The translations under genes were made by a program, and so were the position numbers. Below, one piece after another: positions 1 to 7,997 of a stretch of 64,000 nucleotides of DNA. Source of the DNA: Lysobacter_L cavernae (GTDB taxonomy: Bacteria; Pseudomonadota; Gammaproteobacteria; Xanthomonadales; Xanthomonadaceae); contig NZ_JBHRXK010000004.1 in NCBI RefSeq assembly GCF_042648505.1, positions 62,001-126,000 on the forward strand, given 5' to 3'. The notes under the pieces were generated by a model. The model worked only from the letters and a program-made list of their open reading frames with translations, made no database searches and had not been told where the DNA came from. The first letter of the stretch is position 1. Each line of letters starts with the position of its first letter.

Positions 1-502
1 TGAGCGCGACCTGGCTCAGGGTGAACTCCGGGTCGCCGTCGCACAGCTGGCTCCACACGAACACCATCGCCGTGCACGGCGCCGCCGCCAGCAGGATCAG
101 TCCGGCCACATACGAGTCGATCTGCGCGGCCGGCAGCCACGGCGCGAACACGTGGCGGATGAAGACCCAGCCCAGCAATGCCATCGAGAACGGCTTGACC
201 GCCCAGTTGACGAACAAGGTGACGCCGATGCCGCGCCAGTGCCGGCGCACCTGGCCCATCGCGCCGAAGTCGATCTTCAGCAGCATCGGGATGATCATCA
301 GCCAGATCAGCAGCGCCACTGGCAGATTGACCTGGGCCACCTCCATCGCGCCCAGCGCGGCGAAGGCGCCCGGAAACAGATAGCCCAGCGCGGTGCCGGC
401 GACGATGCAGGCCAGCACCCACCAGGTCAGGTGGCGCTCGAAACCGCCCATGCGCTGCGACAGCGGGGCCGCCTGCGCGGCCAGGGCGATGCTTTCGTTC
501 AT
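1..502 (-). CDS. acr3: ACR3-family arsenite efflux permease (N-terminal part, cut by window edge)
   Basis: The first 167 residues are visible; the gene runs off the window start. About four hydrophobic segments are seen (near residues 26-46, 58-75, 90-113 and 132-150). The last contains AAPCTAMVFVWS, the region holding the Cys conserved in Acr3 arsenite/H+ antiporters. The family extrudes As(III) across the inner membrane. The start ATG overlaps the arsR stop by 4 bp (ATGA), so the two are probably cotranscribed and translationally coupled. Placement next to arsR, arsH and arsC supports the call; family identity is by motif and context. Confidence 0.88.
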   Translation of the reverse strand, partial: MNESIALAAQAAPLSQRMGGFERHLTWWVLACIVAGTALGYLFPGAFAALGAMEVAQVNLPVALLIWLMIIPMLLKIDFGAMGQVRRHWRGIGVTLFVNWAVKPFSMALLGWVFIRHVFAPWLPAAQIDSYVAGLILLAAAPCTAMVFVWSQLCDGDPEFTLSQVAL

Positions 503-864
503 GCGCTGCGCTCCGGGTCGATTGCGGCGATGGCCGGTGGCGGCGCGCACGCGACCGCGCCCGGCGCACAGGCCTGGGCGTCGCCGCCGCAGCAATTGCG
601 GGTCAGGAAGCCGATCAGCTCGTTCATGGCGGCGAAGTCGGCGCGGTAGTTGACGTGGCGGCCGCGGGCCTCGCCGTGGATCAGGCCGGCCGCGCCGAGT
701 TCCTTGAGGTGGAAGGACAGGGTGGCGCCCGGCAGGGACAAGGCTTCGGCCAGCTGCCCGGCCATCCGGCCGTCCGGCCCGGCCTCGACCAGTTGCCGGA
801 AGATCGCCAGACGGGTGGTTTGACCCAAGGCGGCGAGCGCGCTGGTTGCGTCTTTTATTTCCAT
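499..864 (-). CDS. arsR: ArsR-family arsenic-responsive repressor
   Basis: A 121-residue ArsR/SmtB winged-helix protein (HTH about residues 10-75, with TLSFHLKEL as recognition helix). It lacks the classical ELCVCDL As site in the helix; instead Cys91-Cys92 and Cys99 sit near the C-terminus, resembling the As(III) site of Acidithiobacillus-type ArsR. The ATG at 864 was preferred over a TTG at 900 because the longer form would run through the palindromic operator. No clear Shine-Dalgarno precedes 864, so leaderless translation is possible. It is divergent from arsH and upstream of acr3. Confidence 0.9.
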   Translation of the reverse strand: MEIKDATSALAALGQTTRLAIFRQLVEAGPDGRMAGQLAEALSLPGATLSFHLKELGAAGLIHGEARGRHVNYRADFAAMNELIGFLTRNCCGGDAQACAPGAVACAPPPAIAAIDPERSA

Positions 865-865
865 G

Positions 866-875
866 ATTCTAGAAT
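866..875. promoter_or_regulatory. Palindromic operator candidate between arsR and arsH
   Basis: The perfect 10-bp palindrome ATTCTAGAAT lies in the 42-bp gap between the divergent arsR (864) and arsH (907) starts. ArsR repressors bind short AT-rich dyads overlapping their own promoters, so this could control both directions. Assignment to ArsR is inferred from position. Confidence 0.55.
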
Positions 876-906
876 AGTGGAAACATTGGCAACGCAGCAA
901 CCTTCA

Positions 907-1722
907 ATGACCCTCGACCACTTGCCCCACCTCGCGCCGGCCGCCCTCGAGCGGCCCGACCCCGATCGCCTGGCCGACACCGCCGCCCACCCGCCGCGCA
1001 TCCTGGTCCTGTACGGCTCGTTGCGGCCGCAATCGTTCAGCCGCAAGCTCGCGCTGGAGGCGGAGCGGTTGCTGCAGCACTTCGGTGCCGAGACCCGCGT
1101 GTTCGACCCGCACGGGCTGCCGCTGCTCGACAGCGTGCCGGCCGATCACCCCAAGGTGCAGGAGCTGCGCGCGCTGTCGCTGTGGTCGGAGGGCCAGGTC
1201 TGGGTCAGCCCGGAGCGCCATGGCACGATCACCGCGGTGTTCAAGAACCAGATCGACTGGCTGCCGCTGGAGGAGGGCGGCGTGCGTCCGACCCAGGGCC
1301 GCACGCTGGCGGTGCTGCAGGTCTGCGGCGGCTCGCAGTCGTTCAACGTGGTCAACGCGCTGCGCGTGCTCGGCCGCTGGATGCGCATGCTCACCATCCC
1401 CAACCAGTCCTCGGTGCCGAAGGCTTGGCAGGAGTTCGACGAGCACGGCCGCATGAAGCCGTCGCCGTACTACGACCGCGTGGTCGACGTGATGGAGGAA
1501 CTGGTCAAGTTCACCCATCTGGTGCGCGGCCGCAGCGACTACCTGACCAGCCGTTACAGCGAGCGCAAGGGCGACCTGGCCGCGCAGGCGCTCGCGGCCG
1601 AGTCCGGCGCCGTGGCATTGCCGCCGGTGACGCCGGTCGCCATCGCGCCAGCCAATACCGCCCCCGCCAACGCCGAACGCGCCAGCCCGGCATGTGGCTG
1701 CTGCAACAACGCCCAGCGCTGA
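907..1722 (+). CDS. arsH: ArsH, NADPH-dependent FMN reductase-type organoarsenical oxidase
   Basis: A 271-residue flavodoxin-like protein. The FMN-binding signature GSLRPQSFSRKL lies near residue 38, followed by the ArsH-typical segment around CGGSQSFNVVNALRVLGRW. ArsH proteins oxidise trivalent methylarsenicals using NADPH/FMN. An alanine/proline-rich tail ends in ACGCCNNAQR, three Cys not needed for the fold and possibly metalloid binding (inference). Divergent from arsR; arsC follows 13 bp downstream. Confidence 0.92.
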   Translation: MTLDHLPHLAPAALERPDPDRLADTAAHPPRILVLYGSLRPQSFSRKLALEAERLLQHFGAETRVFDPHGLPLLDSVPADHPKVQELRALSLWSEGQVWVSPERHGTITAVFKNQIDWLPLEEGGVRPTQGRTLAVLQVCGGSQSFNVVNALRVLGRWMRMLTIPNQSSVPKAWQEFDEHGRMKPSPYYDRVVDVMEELVKFTHLVRGRSDYLTSRYSERKGDLAAQALAAESGAVALPPVTPVAIAPANTAPANAERASPACGCCNNAQR

Positions 1723-1735
1723 AGGAACCCTCGCC

Positions 1736-2155
1736 ATGGACGCCGTGATCTACCACAACCCCGCCTGCGGGACCTCGCGCAACACACTGGCGCTGATCCG
1801 CCACGCCGGCATCGAGCCGCAGGTGATCGAGTACCTGCTGCAGCCGCCGACGCGCGCGCGCCTGATCGAGCTGATCCGCGACGCCGGCCTGAGCGTGCGC
1901 GAGGCGATCCGGCAAAAAGGCACGCCGTACCTGGAACTCGGTCTGGACGACCCGGGCCTGAGCGACGACGCCCTGCTCGACGCGATGCTGCGCGAGCCCA
2001 GCCTGATCAACCGGCCGTTCGTGGTCACGCCGCTGGGCGTGCGCCTGTGCCGGCCGTCGGAGGTCGTGCTCGACCTGCTGCCGCCGCTCACGCGTCCCTT
2101 CGCCAAGGAAGACGGCGAGGTGGTGATCGACGAAGCGGGGCGGCGCGTGCGCTGA
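1736..2155 (+). CDS. arsC: Glutaredoxin-coupled arsenate reductase
   Basis: A 139-residue ArsC of the thioredoxin-like, E. coli plasmid R773 type. The catalytic Cys11 lies in HNPACGTSRN, and the conserved segments GTPYLEL and NRPFVVTPLGVRLCRP carry the arginines typical of the family. It reduces As(V) to As(III), the substrate for Acr3 export. The internal ATG at 1736 was chosen because the upstream in-frame residues only re-read the end of arsH. It lies 13 bp after arsH and probably shares its transcript. Confidence 0.93.
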   Translation: MDAVIYHNPACGTSRNTLALIRHAGIEPQVIEYLLQPPTRARLIELIRDAGLSVREAIRQKGTPYLELGLDDPGLSDDALLDAMLREPSLINRPFVVTPLGVRLCRPSEVVLDLLPPLTRPFAKEDGEVVIDEAGRRVR

Positions 2156-2291
2156 TCCGTCGCGAACGCTTTGATACTTCGCCGCAGCGGGCGAAGGCCC
2201 GAGTGATCAGCGCAACCCAAGCTGACTCGCGGTTCAGCAGCGCCTGAACACGCGGTTTTTGCGCCTGTATCTGCGTGCTACCCTCGCCGCG

Positions 2292-3452
2292 ATGACCCGA
2301 CGCCACTTCGCCCGTCGCGCCGTGATCAGCGCGCTCTCGCTCGCGTTGGCCGCCTGCGCCACCCAAGCCACGCCGCCGGCGTCCCAGTCCGCCAAGCCGA
2401 CCGCCGCTCCCGCTCCCGCGATCGTGGTGCCGGGCACGCAGGCCTTGCCCGCGCCGGTCACGCCGATGCCGCTCGAACAGGCGCGCGCCGCTTTCGTGCG
2501 CGACACCGCGGCCCAGTACGGCATCGATCCGGCGACCATCGAGTCGGTGCTGGCGCGCGCGCAGATCCGCGACAGCATCATCACCGCGATGTCGCGACCG
2601 GCCGAGGCCAAGCCCTGGCGCGACTACCGGCCGATCTTCATCACCCAGGCGCGCATCGATGGCGGCCGTGCCTTCCTCGCCGAACACCGCGACGCGCTGG
2701 CCAAGGTCGAGGCGCAGACCGGCGTGCCGGCGCAGATCATCGTCTCGATCATCGGCGTGGAGACCAGCTTCGGCGCCAATACCGGCAAGTACCCGGTGCT
2801 CGACGCGCTGTACACACTGGCCTTCGCCTACCCGCGCACCGGCGACCCGGCCAAGGCCGATCGCGAGAACCGCCGCGAGGCGTTCTTCCGCGGCGAGCTG
2901 GGCCAGCTGTTCGCGCTCGGCAAGGAAACCGGCCTCGACATCACCACGCTCACCGGCAGCTACGCCGGGGCGATGGGCTGGGGCCAGTTCATGCCGTCGA
3001 GCTACCGCGAGTTCGCCGTCGACGGCGACGGCGACGGCAAGCGCGACCTGTTCAACAACCTCGACGACGTGTTCGCCTCGGTCGCCAACTACTTCGTCAA
3101 GAAGGGCGGCTGGGTGCGCGGCGGCCCGGTCACGGTGCGCGCCAACGTCGCCGCCCACGCGCGCCCGATCGAGCCCGAGAACCTGGAGCCGGTGTACACG
3201 CTGCCCGACCTGGCCGCGCGCGGCTACCGCCCGCTCACGCCGGTCGCGCCGGGCGAAACCGCCACCGTGCTCAACTTCGACGGCGTCGACGGCAGCGAGT
3301 CGTGGTTTGGTTTCCGCAACTTCTACGCGATCACCCGCTACAACATCTCCAAGCACTACGCGATGGCGGTGTACCAGCTCAGCGAGGCGATCGCCGGACG
3401 GGAGAATCCCATGGCCAGCCCCAGCAGCAACGCCGGGCAACCGCCGGCATGA
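2292..3452 (+). CDS. mltB: Membrane-bound lytic murein transglycosylase B
   Basis: A 386-residue lipoprotein with signal peptide and lipobox ending in LAAC (Cys22). The MltB/SLT-3 domain carries the catalytic Glu157 in GVETSFGANTGKYP. The C-terminal half has the family segments GAMGWGQFMPSSYREFAVD and a DGDGDGKRDLFN loop that looks Ca-binding. It cleaves the MurNAc-GlcNAc bond with 1,6-anhydro product and is anchored to the outer membrane. The ATG at 2292 gives a normal lipoprotein signal; an upstream TTG at 2259 adds nothing recognisable. Its stop overlaps the rlpA start (ATGA). Confidence 0.93.
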   Translation: MTRRHFARRAVISALSLALAACATQATPPASQSAKPTAAPAPAIVVPGTQALPAPVTPMPLEQARAAFVRDTAAQYGIDPATIESVLARAQIRDSIITAMSRPAEAKPWRDYRPIFITQARIDGGRAFLAEHRDALAKVEAQTGVPAQIIVSIIGVETSFGANTGKYPVLDALYTLAFAYPRTGDPAKADRENRREAFFRGELGQLFALGKETGLDITTLTGSYAGAMGWGQFMPSSYREFAVDGDGDGKRDLFNNLDDVFASVANYFVKKGGWVRGGPVTVRANVAAHARPIEPENLEPVYTLPDLAARGYRPLTPVAPGETATVLNFDGVDGSESWFGFRNFYAITRYNISKHYAMAVYQLSEAIAGRENPMASPSSNAGQPPA

Positions 3453-4855
3453 CGCCGCGGCCGATCGCCGCGACGCTGACCCGGCTCGTCATCGCGGCCC
3501 TGCCACTGGCCTTGGCGGCCTGTGCCAGCGCGCCCAGGAAACCCGCGTCCGCGTCCGCGTCCGTCGCCCTGCCGGACCGCGGCAAGGTCCACGGCACGGC
3601 GCTGCCGGGCAGCAAGAAGAAGTCGCCGTACGCATCGGCGCAGGAAGACCCGCGCACGCGCGGCGATTACACCGCCGGCGGCCTGTACAAGCCCGGCGTC
3701 GCCGACACCACGCCCGATTACGTGCCCGACGTCGACGCCATCCCCGAGCCGGACGTCACCGCCGAGCCGCGTTCGAAGGTCGGCAACCGCCCCAGCTACA
3801 CCGTGCTCGGCAAGACCTACCGCGTGCTTGCTGACCATAGCGACTACCTCGAACGCGGCACCGCCTCGTACTACGGGCAGAAGTTCCACGGCCGCCGCAC
3901 TTCCAACCTGGAGGTGTACGACATGTACGCCTTCACCGCCGCGCACAAGACGCTGCCGCTGCCGAGCTTCGCCCGTGTCACCAACCTCGACAACGGCAAG
4001 TCGGTGACCGTGCGCGTCAACGACCGCGGCCCGTTCCACGACGGCCGCATCATCGACCTCAGCTACGCCGCCGCGGTCAAGCTTGGCATCACCCAGCGCG
4101 GCACCGGCCGCGTCGAAGTGCGTGCGCTGACCGCGGACGAGTCGGGCAAGTCGCGCTACGGCCGCGCCGCGCCCAGCCCGCCGCCTTCCGCCGCGCCGAG
4201 CGCGATGGACACGCTGGTCGCGGCGATGCCGGTGGCCAGCGCCAATGCCGGCGAGCTGCCGCCGGGCGTGCATGTCGCCACCGGCAAGCCGGCCCGGCTG
4301 AGCGCGGCCCCGACCGCCGCCGCGGCCAAGCCGGTGGCGGGCTCGGAGCACCGCTTCGACATGCTGCAGAACGGCAAGGCGATGACCGCCGAGGAGTTCG
4401 ATGCCTGGATGAAGGCGCGTCAGGTGCGCGTCGCCACCGGCCAGGCCACCCCGGCCGCGCCGCCGCGCAAGCTGACCCGTGCCGAAGCCCGTGCGCTGGC
4501 CAAGCGCGAGAAAGCCGCGGCGCGCGCGCTGGTCGCCGCCGAAGGCGCACCGGCCCAGGCCCCGCCGCCGCCGAGCCCGGCCAAGGCTGCCGCCGTGATG
4601 GCGGCCGCCGCGCCGGCCAGCGCCGCCGACGTGGTGCTGCAGGTCGCCAGCTTCTCCGCCCGCGCCAACGCCGACCGCGCGCTGTCGATGTTGCGCGGCG
4701 CCGGCATCAACGACGCCCAGTTGCACGACGCCAGCGCCAACGGCCAGAAGGTCTGGCGCCTGCGCGTCGGCCCGCTGCAGGCGACGCGTGCACCGGAACT
4801 CGCCGCCCGCATCGTCGGTCTGGGTTTTGGCCAGCCGCAGCGCGTGCGTGACTAG
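3449..4855 (+). CDS. rlpA: RlpA-like septal lytic transglycosylase with SPOR domain
   Basis: A 468-residue lipoprotein (lipobox LAAC, Cys25). The double-psi beta-barrel domain spans about residues 140-215 and includes VNDRGPFHDGRIIDLS with the conserved Asp. A long Ala/Pro/Lys-rich linker follows, then a SPOR domain near residues 394-467 that binds denuded septal glycan. The family cleaves peptide-free glycan strands and helps daughter-cell separation. It overlaps mltB by 4 bp, and dacC follows 63 bp downstream, so this is a peptidoglycan-remodelling operon. Confidence 0.93.
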   Translation: MTPRPIAATLTRLVIAALPLALAACASAPRKPASASASVALPDRGKVHGTALPGSKKKSPYASAQEDPRTRGDYTAGGLYKPGVADTTPDYVPDVDAIPEPDVTAEPRSKVGNRPSYTVLGKTYRVLADHSDYLERGTASYYGQKFHGRRTSNLEVYDMYAFTAAHKTLPLPSFARVTNLDNGKSVTVRVNDRGPFHDGRIIDLSYAAAVKLGITQRGTGRVEVRALTADESGKSRYGRAAPSPPPSAAPSAMDTLVAAMPVASANAGELPPGVHVATGKPARLSAAPTAAAAKPVAGSEHRFDMLQNGKAMTAEEFDAWMKARQVRVATGQATPAAPPRKLTRAEARALAKREKAAARALVAAEGAPAQAPPPPSPAKAAAVMAAAAPASAADVVLQVASFSARANADRALSMLRGAGINDAQLHDASANGQKVWRLRVGPLQATRAPELAARIVGLGFGQPQRVRD

Positions 4856-4918
4856 AATTTCCCGCCTCTTTACTTTGACCTTGGCCGGTACGACACCGGC
4901 AACCGGAGCAGTTGAACG

Positions 4919-6145
4919 ATGAACCTCAGTTTCACCCGCAAGGCCGTGGCCTTCGCCGCGCTGACCACCTTCGCGGTCGGTCTCGCCATCGCCCAGACCC
5001 CGACGCAGCCCGCCACGCCGTCCGCGCGCACCGCGCAGGCACCGGCCAGCGACGCCCTGCCGGTGCCGCCGCCGCCGAAGATCGTCGGCACCGCCTGGGT
5101 GCTGATGGACGCCGCCAGCGGCAACATCCTCGCCGGTGAGAACTATGACCAGCAGGTCGAGCCGGCCAGCATCACCAAGGTCATGACCAGTTATGTCATT
5201 GCCGCCGAAATGGCCGGTGGCAAGGTCAAGGACACCGACCAGGTGATGATGAGCGAGAACGCCTGGCGCGCCGGCGGTGCCGGCACCGACGGCAGCTACT
5301 CCGGTTTCGAGGTCAACAAGACCGCGCCGTTGCTGGAGATGGAAAAGGGCATGGTGGTGCAGTCCGGCAACGACGCCGCGATCGCCCTGGCCGAGCACGT
5401 CGCCGGCAGCACCGACGCCTTCGCCGCGCTGATGAACCAGTACGCCGCGCGCATCGGCATGAAGCAATCGCACTTCGTCAACCCGCACGGCCTGTCGGCC
5501 GAAGGCCATGTCTCGACCGCGCGCGATCTGGCCCTGCTCGGCCGCGCCCTGATCCACGACTACCCGGTCGCGTACTCGTACAACAAGATCAAGGAATTCA
5601 CGGTCGGCCCGATCACCCAGCCCAACCGCAACCTGCTGCTGTGGCGCGACCCGTCGGTCGATGGCATCAAGACCGGCCACCACTCCGGCGCCGGCTACTG
5701 CCTGATGGCGTCGGGCAAGCGCGGCGACCAGCGCCTGATCTCGGTGGTGATGGGCTCGACCTCCGAGGCGCAGCGCGCCACCGACAGCCAGGCGCTGCTC
5801 AACTGGGGTTTCCGTTTCTTCGAGACCCACAAGCTCTACGACGCCGGCAAGCAGGTCGCCAAGCAGAAGGTATGGAAGGGCGCCAGCGACGAAGTGCAGC
5901 TCGGCGTCGCCGAGCCGATGCTGGTGACCGTGCCGCGCGGCAAGTACGCCCAGCTCAAGCCGAGCATGGACGTGCCCAAGACCCTGGTCGCACCGATCGC
6001 CAAGGGCCAGAAGATCGGCACGGTGAAGGTGATGCTGGACGGCAAGGTCGTCGCCCAGCGTCCGCTGGTGGCGATCAACGCGGTCGAGCAGGGCGGCTTC
6101 TTCAAGCGCCTGTGGGACGAGTTCTGGATGTGGTGGGGTGAGTAA
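4919..6145 (+). CDS. dacC: D-alanyl-D-alanine carboxypeptidase (PBP5/6 type)
   Basis: A 408-residue periplasmic penicillin-binding protein with an N-terminal signal peptide ending near IAQ. The serine-peptidase S11 motifs are all present: SITK at 84-87, SGN at 149-151 and KTG at 251-253. A C-terminal beta domain ends in an amphipathic, Trp-rich tail (RLWDEFWMWWGE) that would anchor it to the inner-membrane surface. It trims the terminal D-Ala of muropeptides. A GGAG ribosome site precedes the ATG. The setting after mltB-rlpA is the usual one. Confidence 0.95.
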   Translation: MNLSFTRKAVAFAALTTFAVGLAIAQTPTQPATPSARTAQAPASDALPVPPPPKIVGTAWVLMDAASGNILAGENYDQQVEPASITKVMTSYVIAAEMAGGKVKDTDQVMMSENAWRAGGAGTDGSYSGFEVNKTAPLLEMEKGMVVQSGNDAAIALAEHVAGSTDAFAALMNQYAARIGMKQSHFVNPHGLSAEGHVSTARDLALLGRALIHDYPVAYSYNKIKEFTVGPITQPNRNLLLWRDPSVDGIKTGHHSGAGYCLMASGKRGDQRLISVVMGSTSEAQRATDSQALLNWGFRFFETHKLYDAGKQVAKQKVWKGASDEVQLGVAEPMLVTVPRGKYAQLKPSMDVPKTLVAPIAKGQKIGTVKVMLDGKVVAQRPLVAINAVEQGGFFKRLWDEFWMWWGE

Positions 6146-6183
6146 CCGCGTTCGCAAGCCACTGGCTTGCGCGGTTGCTAACG

Positions 6184-6268
6184 CCCGATCGCCAGGCGAT
6201 CGGGCCGGGGCGTGATCCGACGCGATGTTGCATCACGAAAGGCCGGCGCAAGCCGGCCTTTTGTTTTC
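6184..6268 (+). terminator. Hairpins after dacC, including a rho-independent terminator
   Basis: A perfect 10-bp inverted repeat (CCCGATCGCC, 1-nt spacer, 6184-6204) is followed by GGCCGGC-GCAA-GCCGGCC (6241-6258) and TTTTGTTTT. The second is a classic terminator for the mltB-rlpA-dacC unit. Its reverse complement begins with AAAACAAAA and could also stop the convergent gene ending at 6267. A further 9-bp inverted repeat lies near 6153-6171. Confidence 0.75.
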
Positions 6269-6743
6269 AGCCGCAGGTGCCCCGGTCGTGTGCGACGAGG
6301 TCAACTGAAACGACCCGCCAGCCAGTGGTGTCTCGTCGCATGACCGCCGCGCTGTCCCACCCGTGGTACCCGCCGCTACGCAGGCAGGTGTTATAGGAAA
6401 AGGAGACGTCGACATCGCTGTCGGCGCGTGCTTGTGGTGCCTGGATCGATACCGTCGACAGGTCCATCTGCGGGTGGCCCGGTTCCGGGGTATCGATATC
6501 GACGAAGACTGTGCCCGGACCCGTCGCTTCTTTCAGCACGGAGGCCGGGATCCGTGTGCGGCCCCCCAGCCCGGTAGCGGCGTAGACGCGATACGAGAAC
6601 GCGTTGGCAGTCATGTATGAATCCCGGTGGGCTTCGTGGGCTATCAGCGCCAAGGCCAGCTCCAAGCCTTCGCCTGGAGTGGGCGTCGAGGCGCATGACG
6701 TGCACGAGGCGAGCAGCAGCACAGCGGATGCAAAGTGGCGCAT
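6267..6743 (-). CDS. Hypothetical lipoprotein
   Basis: A 158-residue protein I do not recognise. It begins with a short lipoprotein-like signal (LLLASCTSC, two candidate lipid Cys). The mature part has an amphipathic helix near residues 25-45, then a beta-rich region with two Cys (in YNTCLRSGGYHGWDS and the C-terminal RGTCG), which could form a periplasmic disulfide. It is on the opposite strand to its neighbours, converging with dacC, so it is probably monocistronic. Confidence 0.65.
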   Translation of the reverse strand: MRHFASAVLLLASCTSCASTPTPGEGLELALALIAHEAHRDSYMTANAFSYRVYAATGLGGRTRIPASVLKEATGPGTVFVDIDTPEPGHPQMDLSTVSIQAPQARADSDVDVSFSYNTCLRSGGYHGWDSAAVMRRDTTGWRVVSVDLVAHDRGTCG

Positions 6744-6880
6744 TCGGACCTCTCCATGGCCTCACGGGTATTGGCTGAGTGTGGCATGCAGCACCTTCCG
6801 CACCCATCGTTCCATCACGCGGCCGCCTGTGTCCCACGCCTACGCTTGGGTTCACCCACCCCCGCACCCATAATTCGCCC

Positions 6881-7159
6881 ATGGAAATCAAGTCCGACAA
6901 CCCCGAGCACGGCTTCCAGTTCCCCGGCACCTTCGAGCTCAGCGCCATGGGCGCGGCCGAGGCTGGCCTCGAGCGCGAACTGCCGCAGCGCCTGACCGAC
7001 GCCGGCATCGAGGTCGAGTCCGAAACCATCCAGTGGAAGCACTCGTCCAGCGGCAAGTACGTATCGGTGCGGCTGCGTTTCCGCGCCGACAGCCGTGAGC
7101 AGTACGACCTGGCGCACCAGCTGCTGCGCGACCATCCGGAAGTGAAGTGGACCCTGTAA
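6881..7159 (+). CDS. ybeD: YbeD/DUF493-family protein
   Basis: A 92-residue ACT-like fold protein of the DUF493 family, usually encoded just before lipB in gammaproteobacteria. Family features are FPGTFELSAMG near the start and KYVSVRLRFRADSREQ in the middle. The ATG at 6881 was chosen because it matches family length. It overlaps the lipB GTG start by 13 bp, implying translational coupling. The molecular function is unknown; a regulatory role in lipoate metabolism is only suggested by context. Confidence 0.88.
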   Translation: MEIKSDNPEHGFQFPGTFELSAMGAAEAGLERELPQRLTDAGIEVESETIQWKHSSSGKYVSVRLRFRADSREQYDLAHQLLRDHPEVKWTL

Positions 7160-7857
7160 GCGCCGGTACCCTGGCCGCGGCCACCGCCGATGACGCGGCC
7201 GTGCCACCCGGTCCGCCGCCGACCGCCCGGGTGCGCGACCTCGGCCGTCAACCCTACGAGCCGGTCTGGCGTGCGATGCAGGCTTTCACCGACGCCCGCA
7301 GCGCCGACACCCCCGACGAGCTGTGGCTGGTCGAGCACGATCCGGTGTTCACCCTCGGCCAGGCCGGCAAGGACGAGCACGTGCTGATGCCGGGCGACAT
7401 CCCGGTGGTCCACGTCGACCGCGGCGGCCAGGTGACCTACCACGGCCCCGGCCAGATCGTGTTGTACCCGCTGCTGGACCTGCGCCGGCTCAAGCTCGGC
7501 GTGAAGGAGTACGTCAGCCGGGTCGAGCAGGCGATGATCGACACCCTGGCCGACTGGAACATCCACGCGCAGCGCCGCGACGGCGCCCCCGGCGTCTATG
7601 TCAACGACGCCAAGATCGGCGCGCTCGGCATCCGCGTGCGCCACGGCTGCACCTTCCACGGCCTGGCGTTCAACATCGCCATGGACCTGGGACCGTACCA
7701 GCGCATCAACCCCTGCGGCTTCCAGGGGTTGCAGGTGACCTCGATGCTAGACTTGGGCGGCCCGTCCGGCCTGGATGCGGTCAAGCCGGTGCTGGTCGGA
7801 CACGTTGCCCACCTGTTCGGGTTGACGGTCGAGCCGGCACCTGCCCCCAGTTTTTGA
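7147..7857 (+). CDS. lipB: Octanoyl-[acyl-carrier-protein]:protein N-octanoyltransferase LipB
   Basis: About 236 residues if the GTG at 7147 is used; a second in-frame GTG at 7201 would give a shorter N-terminus closer to many LipB proteins. Motifs include RGGQVTYHGPGQIV, the active-site Lys in KIGALGIRV, HGLAFNI and the catalytic Cys in NPCGFQGLQVTSM. It moves octanoate from ACP to lipoyl domains in the cytoplasm, supplying LipA. It overlaps ybeD and is separated from lipA by a 140-bp repeat-bearing gap. Confidence 0.94.
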   Translation: MDPVSAGTLAAATADDAAVPPGPPPTARVRDLGRQPYEPVWRAMQAFTDARSADTPDELWLVEHDPVFTLGQAGKDEHVLMPGDIPVVHVDRGGQVTYHGPGQIVLYPLLDLRRLKLGVKEYVSRVEQAMIDTLADWNIHAQRRDGAPGVYVNDAKIGALGIRVRHGCTFHGLAFNIAMDLGPYQRINPCGFQGLQVTSMLDLGGPSGLDAVKPVLVGHVAHLFGLTVEPAPAPSF

Positions 7858-7980
7858 TTCCCCTTCTCCCCTGGTGGGGGAAGGTGCCTCGCAGGGGCGG
7901 AAGAGGGCGCTTTTGATTGCTGCCGCAGATCGGAAGCGACCCCTCTCCCCAGTCCTCTCCCACCAGGGGAGAGGGAGTTC
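7858..7980. repeat. Pair of intergenic CCCTCTCCCC-type repeats between lipB and lipA
   Basis: Two copies of a C/T-rich, G/A-rich palindromic family appear in opposite orientation: 7861-7910 (CCCTTCTCCCCTGGTGGG..., ending GAAGAGGGCGC) and 7940-7978 (CCCCTCTCCCC... CACCAGGGGAGAGGG). Elements of this look are dispersed between genes in many Xanthomonadaceae and other proteobacteria. Here they lie in a probable transcript between lipB and lipA and could form strong RNA hairpins. Confidence 0.6.
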
Positions 7981-7997
7981 AAAGCAGAGCACACACC

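Noticed and set aside
864..900. Longer ArsR from TTG at 900
   Set aside because: Would code through the palindromic operator and adds residues atypical of ArsR N-termini.
3356..6157. Very long minus-strand open frame (933 residues) opposite rlpA and dacC
   Set aside because: High GC codon bias creates open frames opposite real genes; the translation is His/Arg/Gly-rich low complexity with no family pattern, while the plus strand has clear domains.
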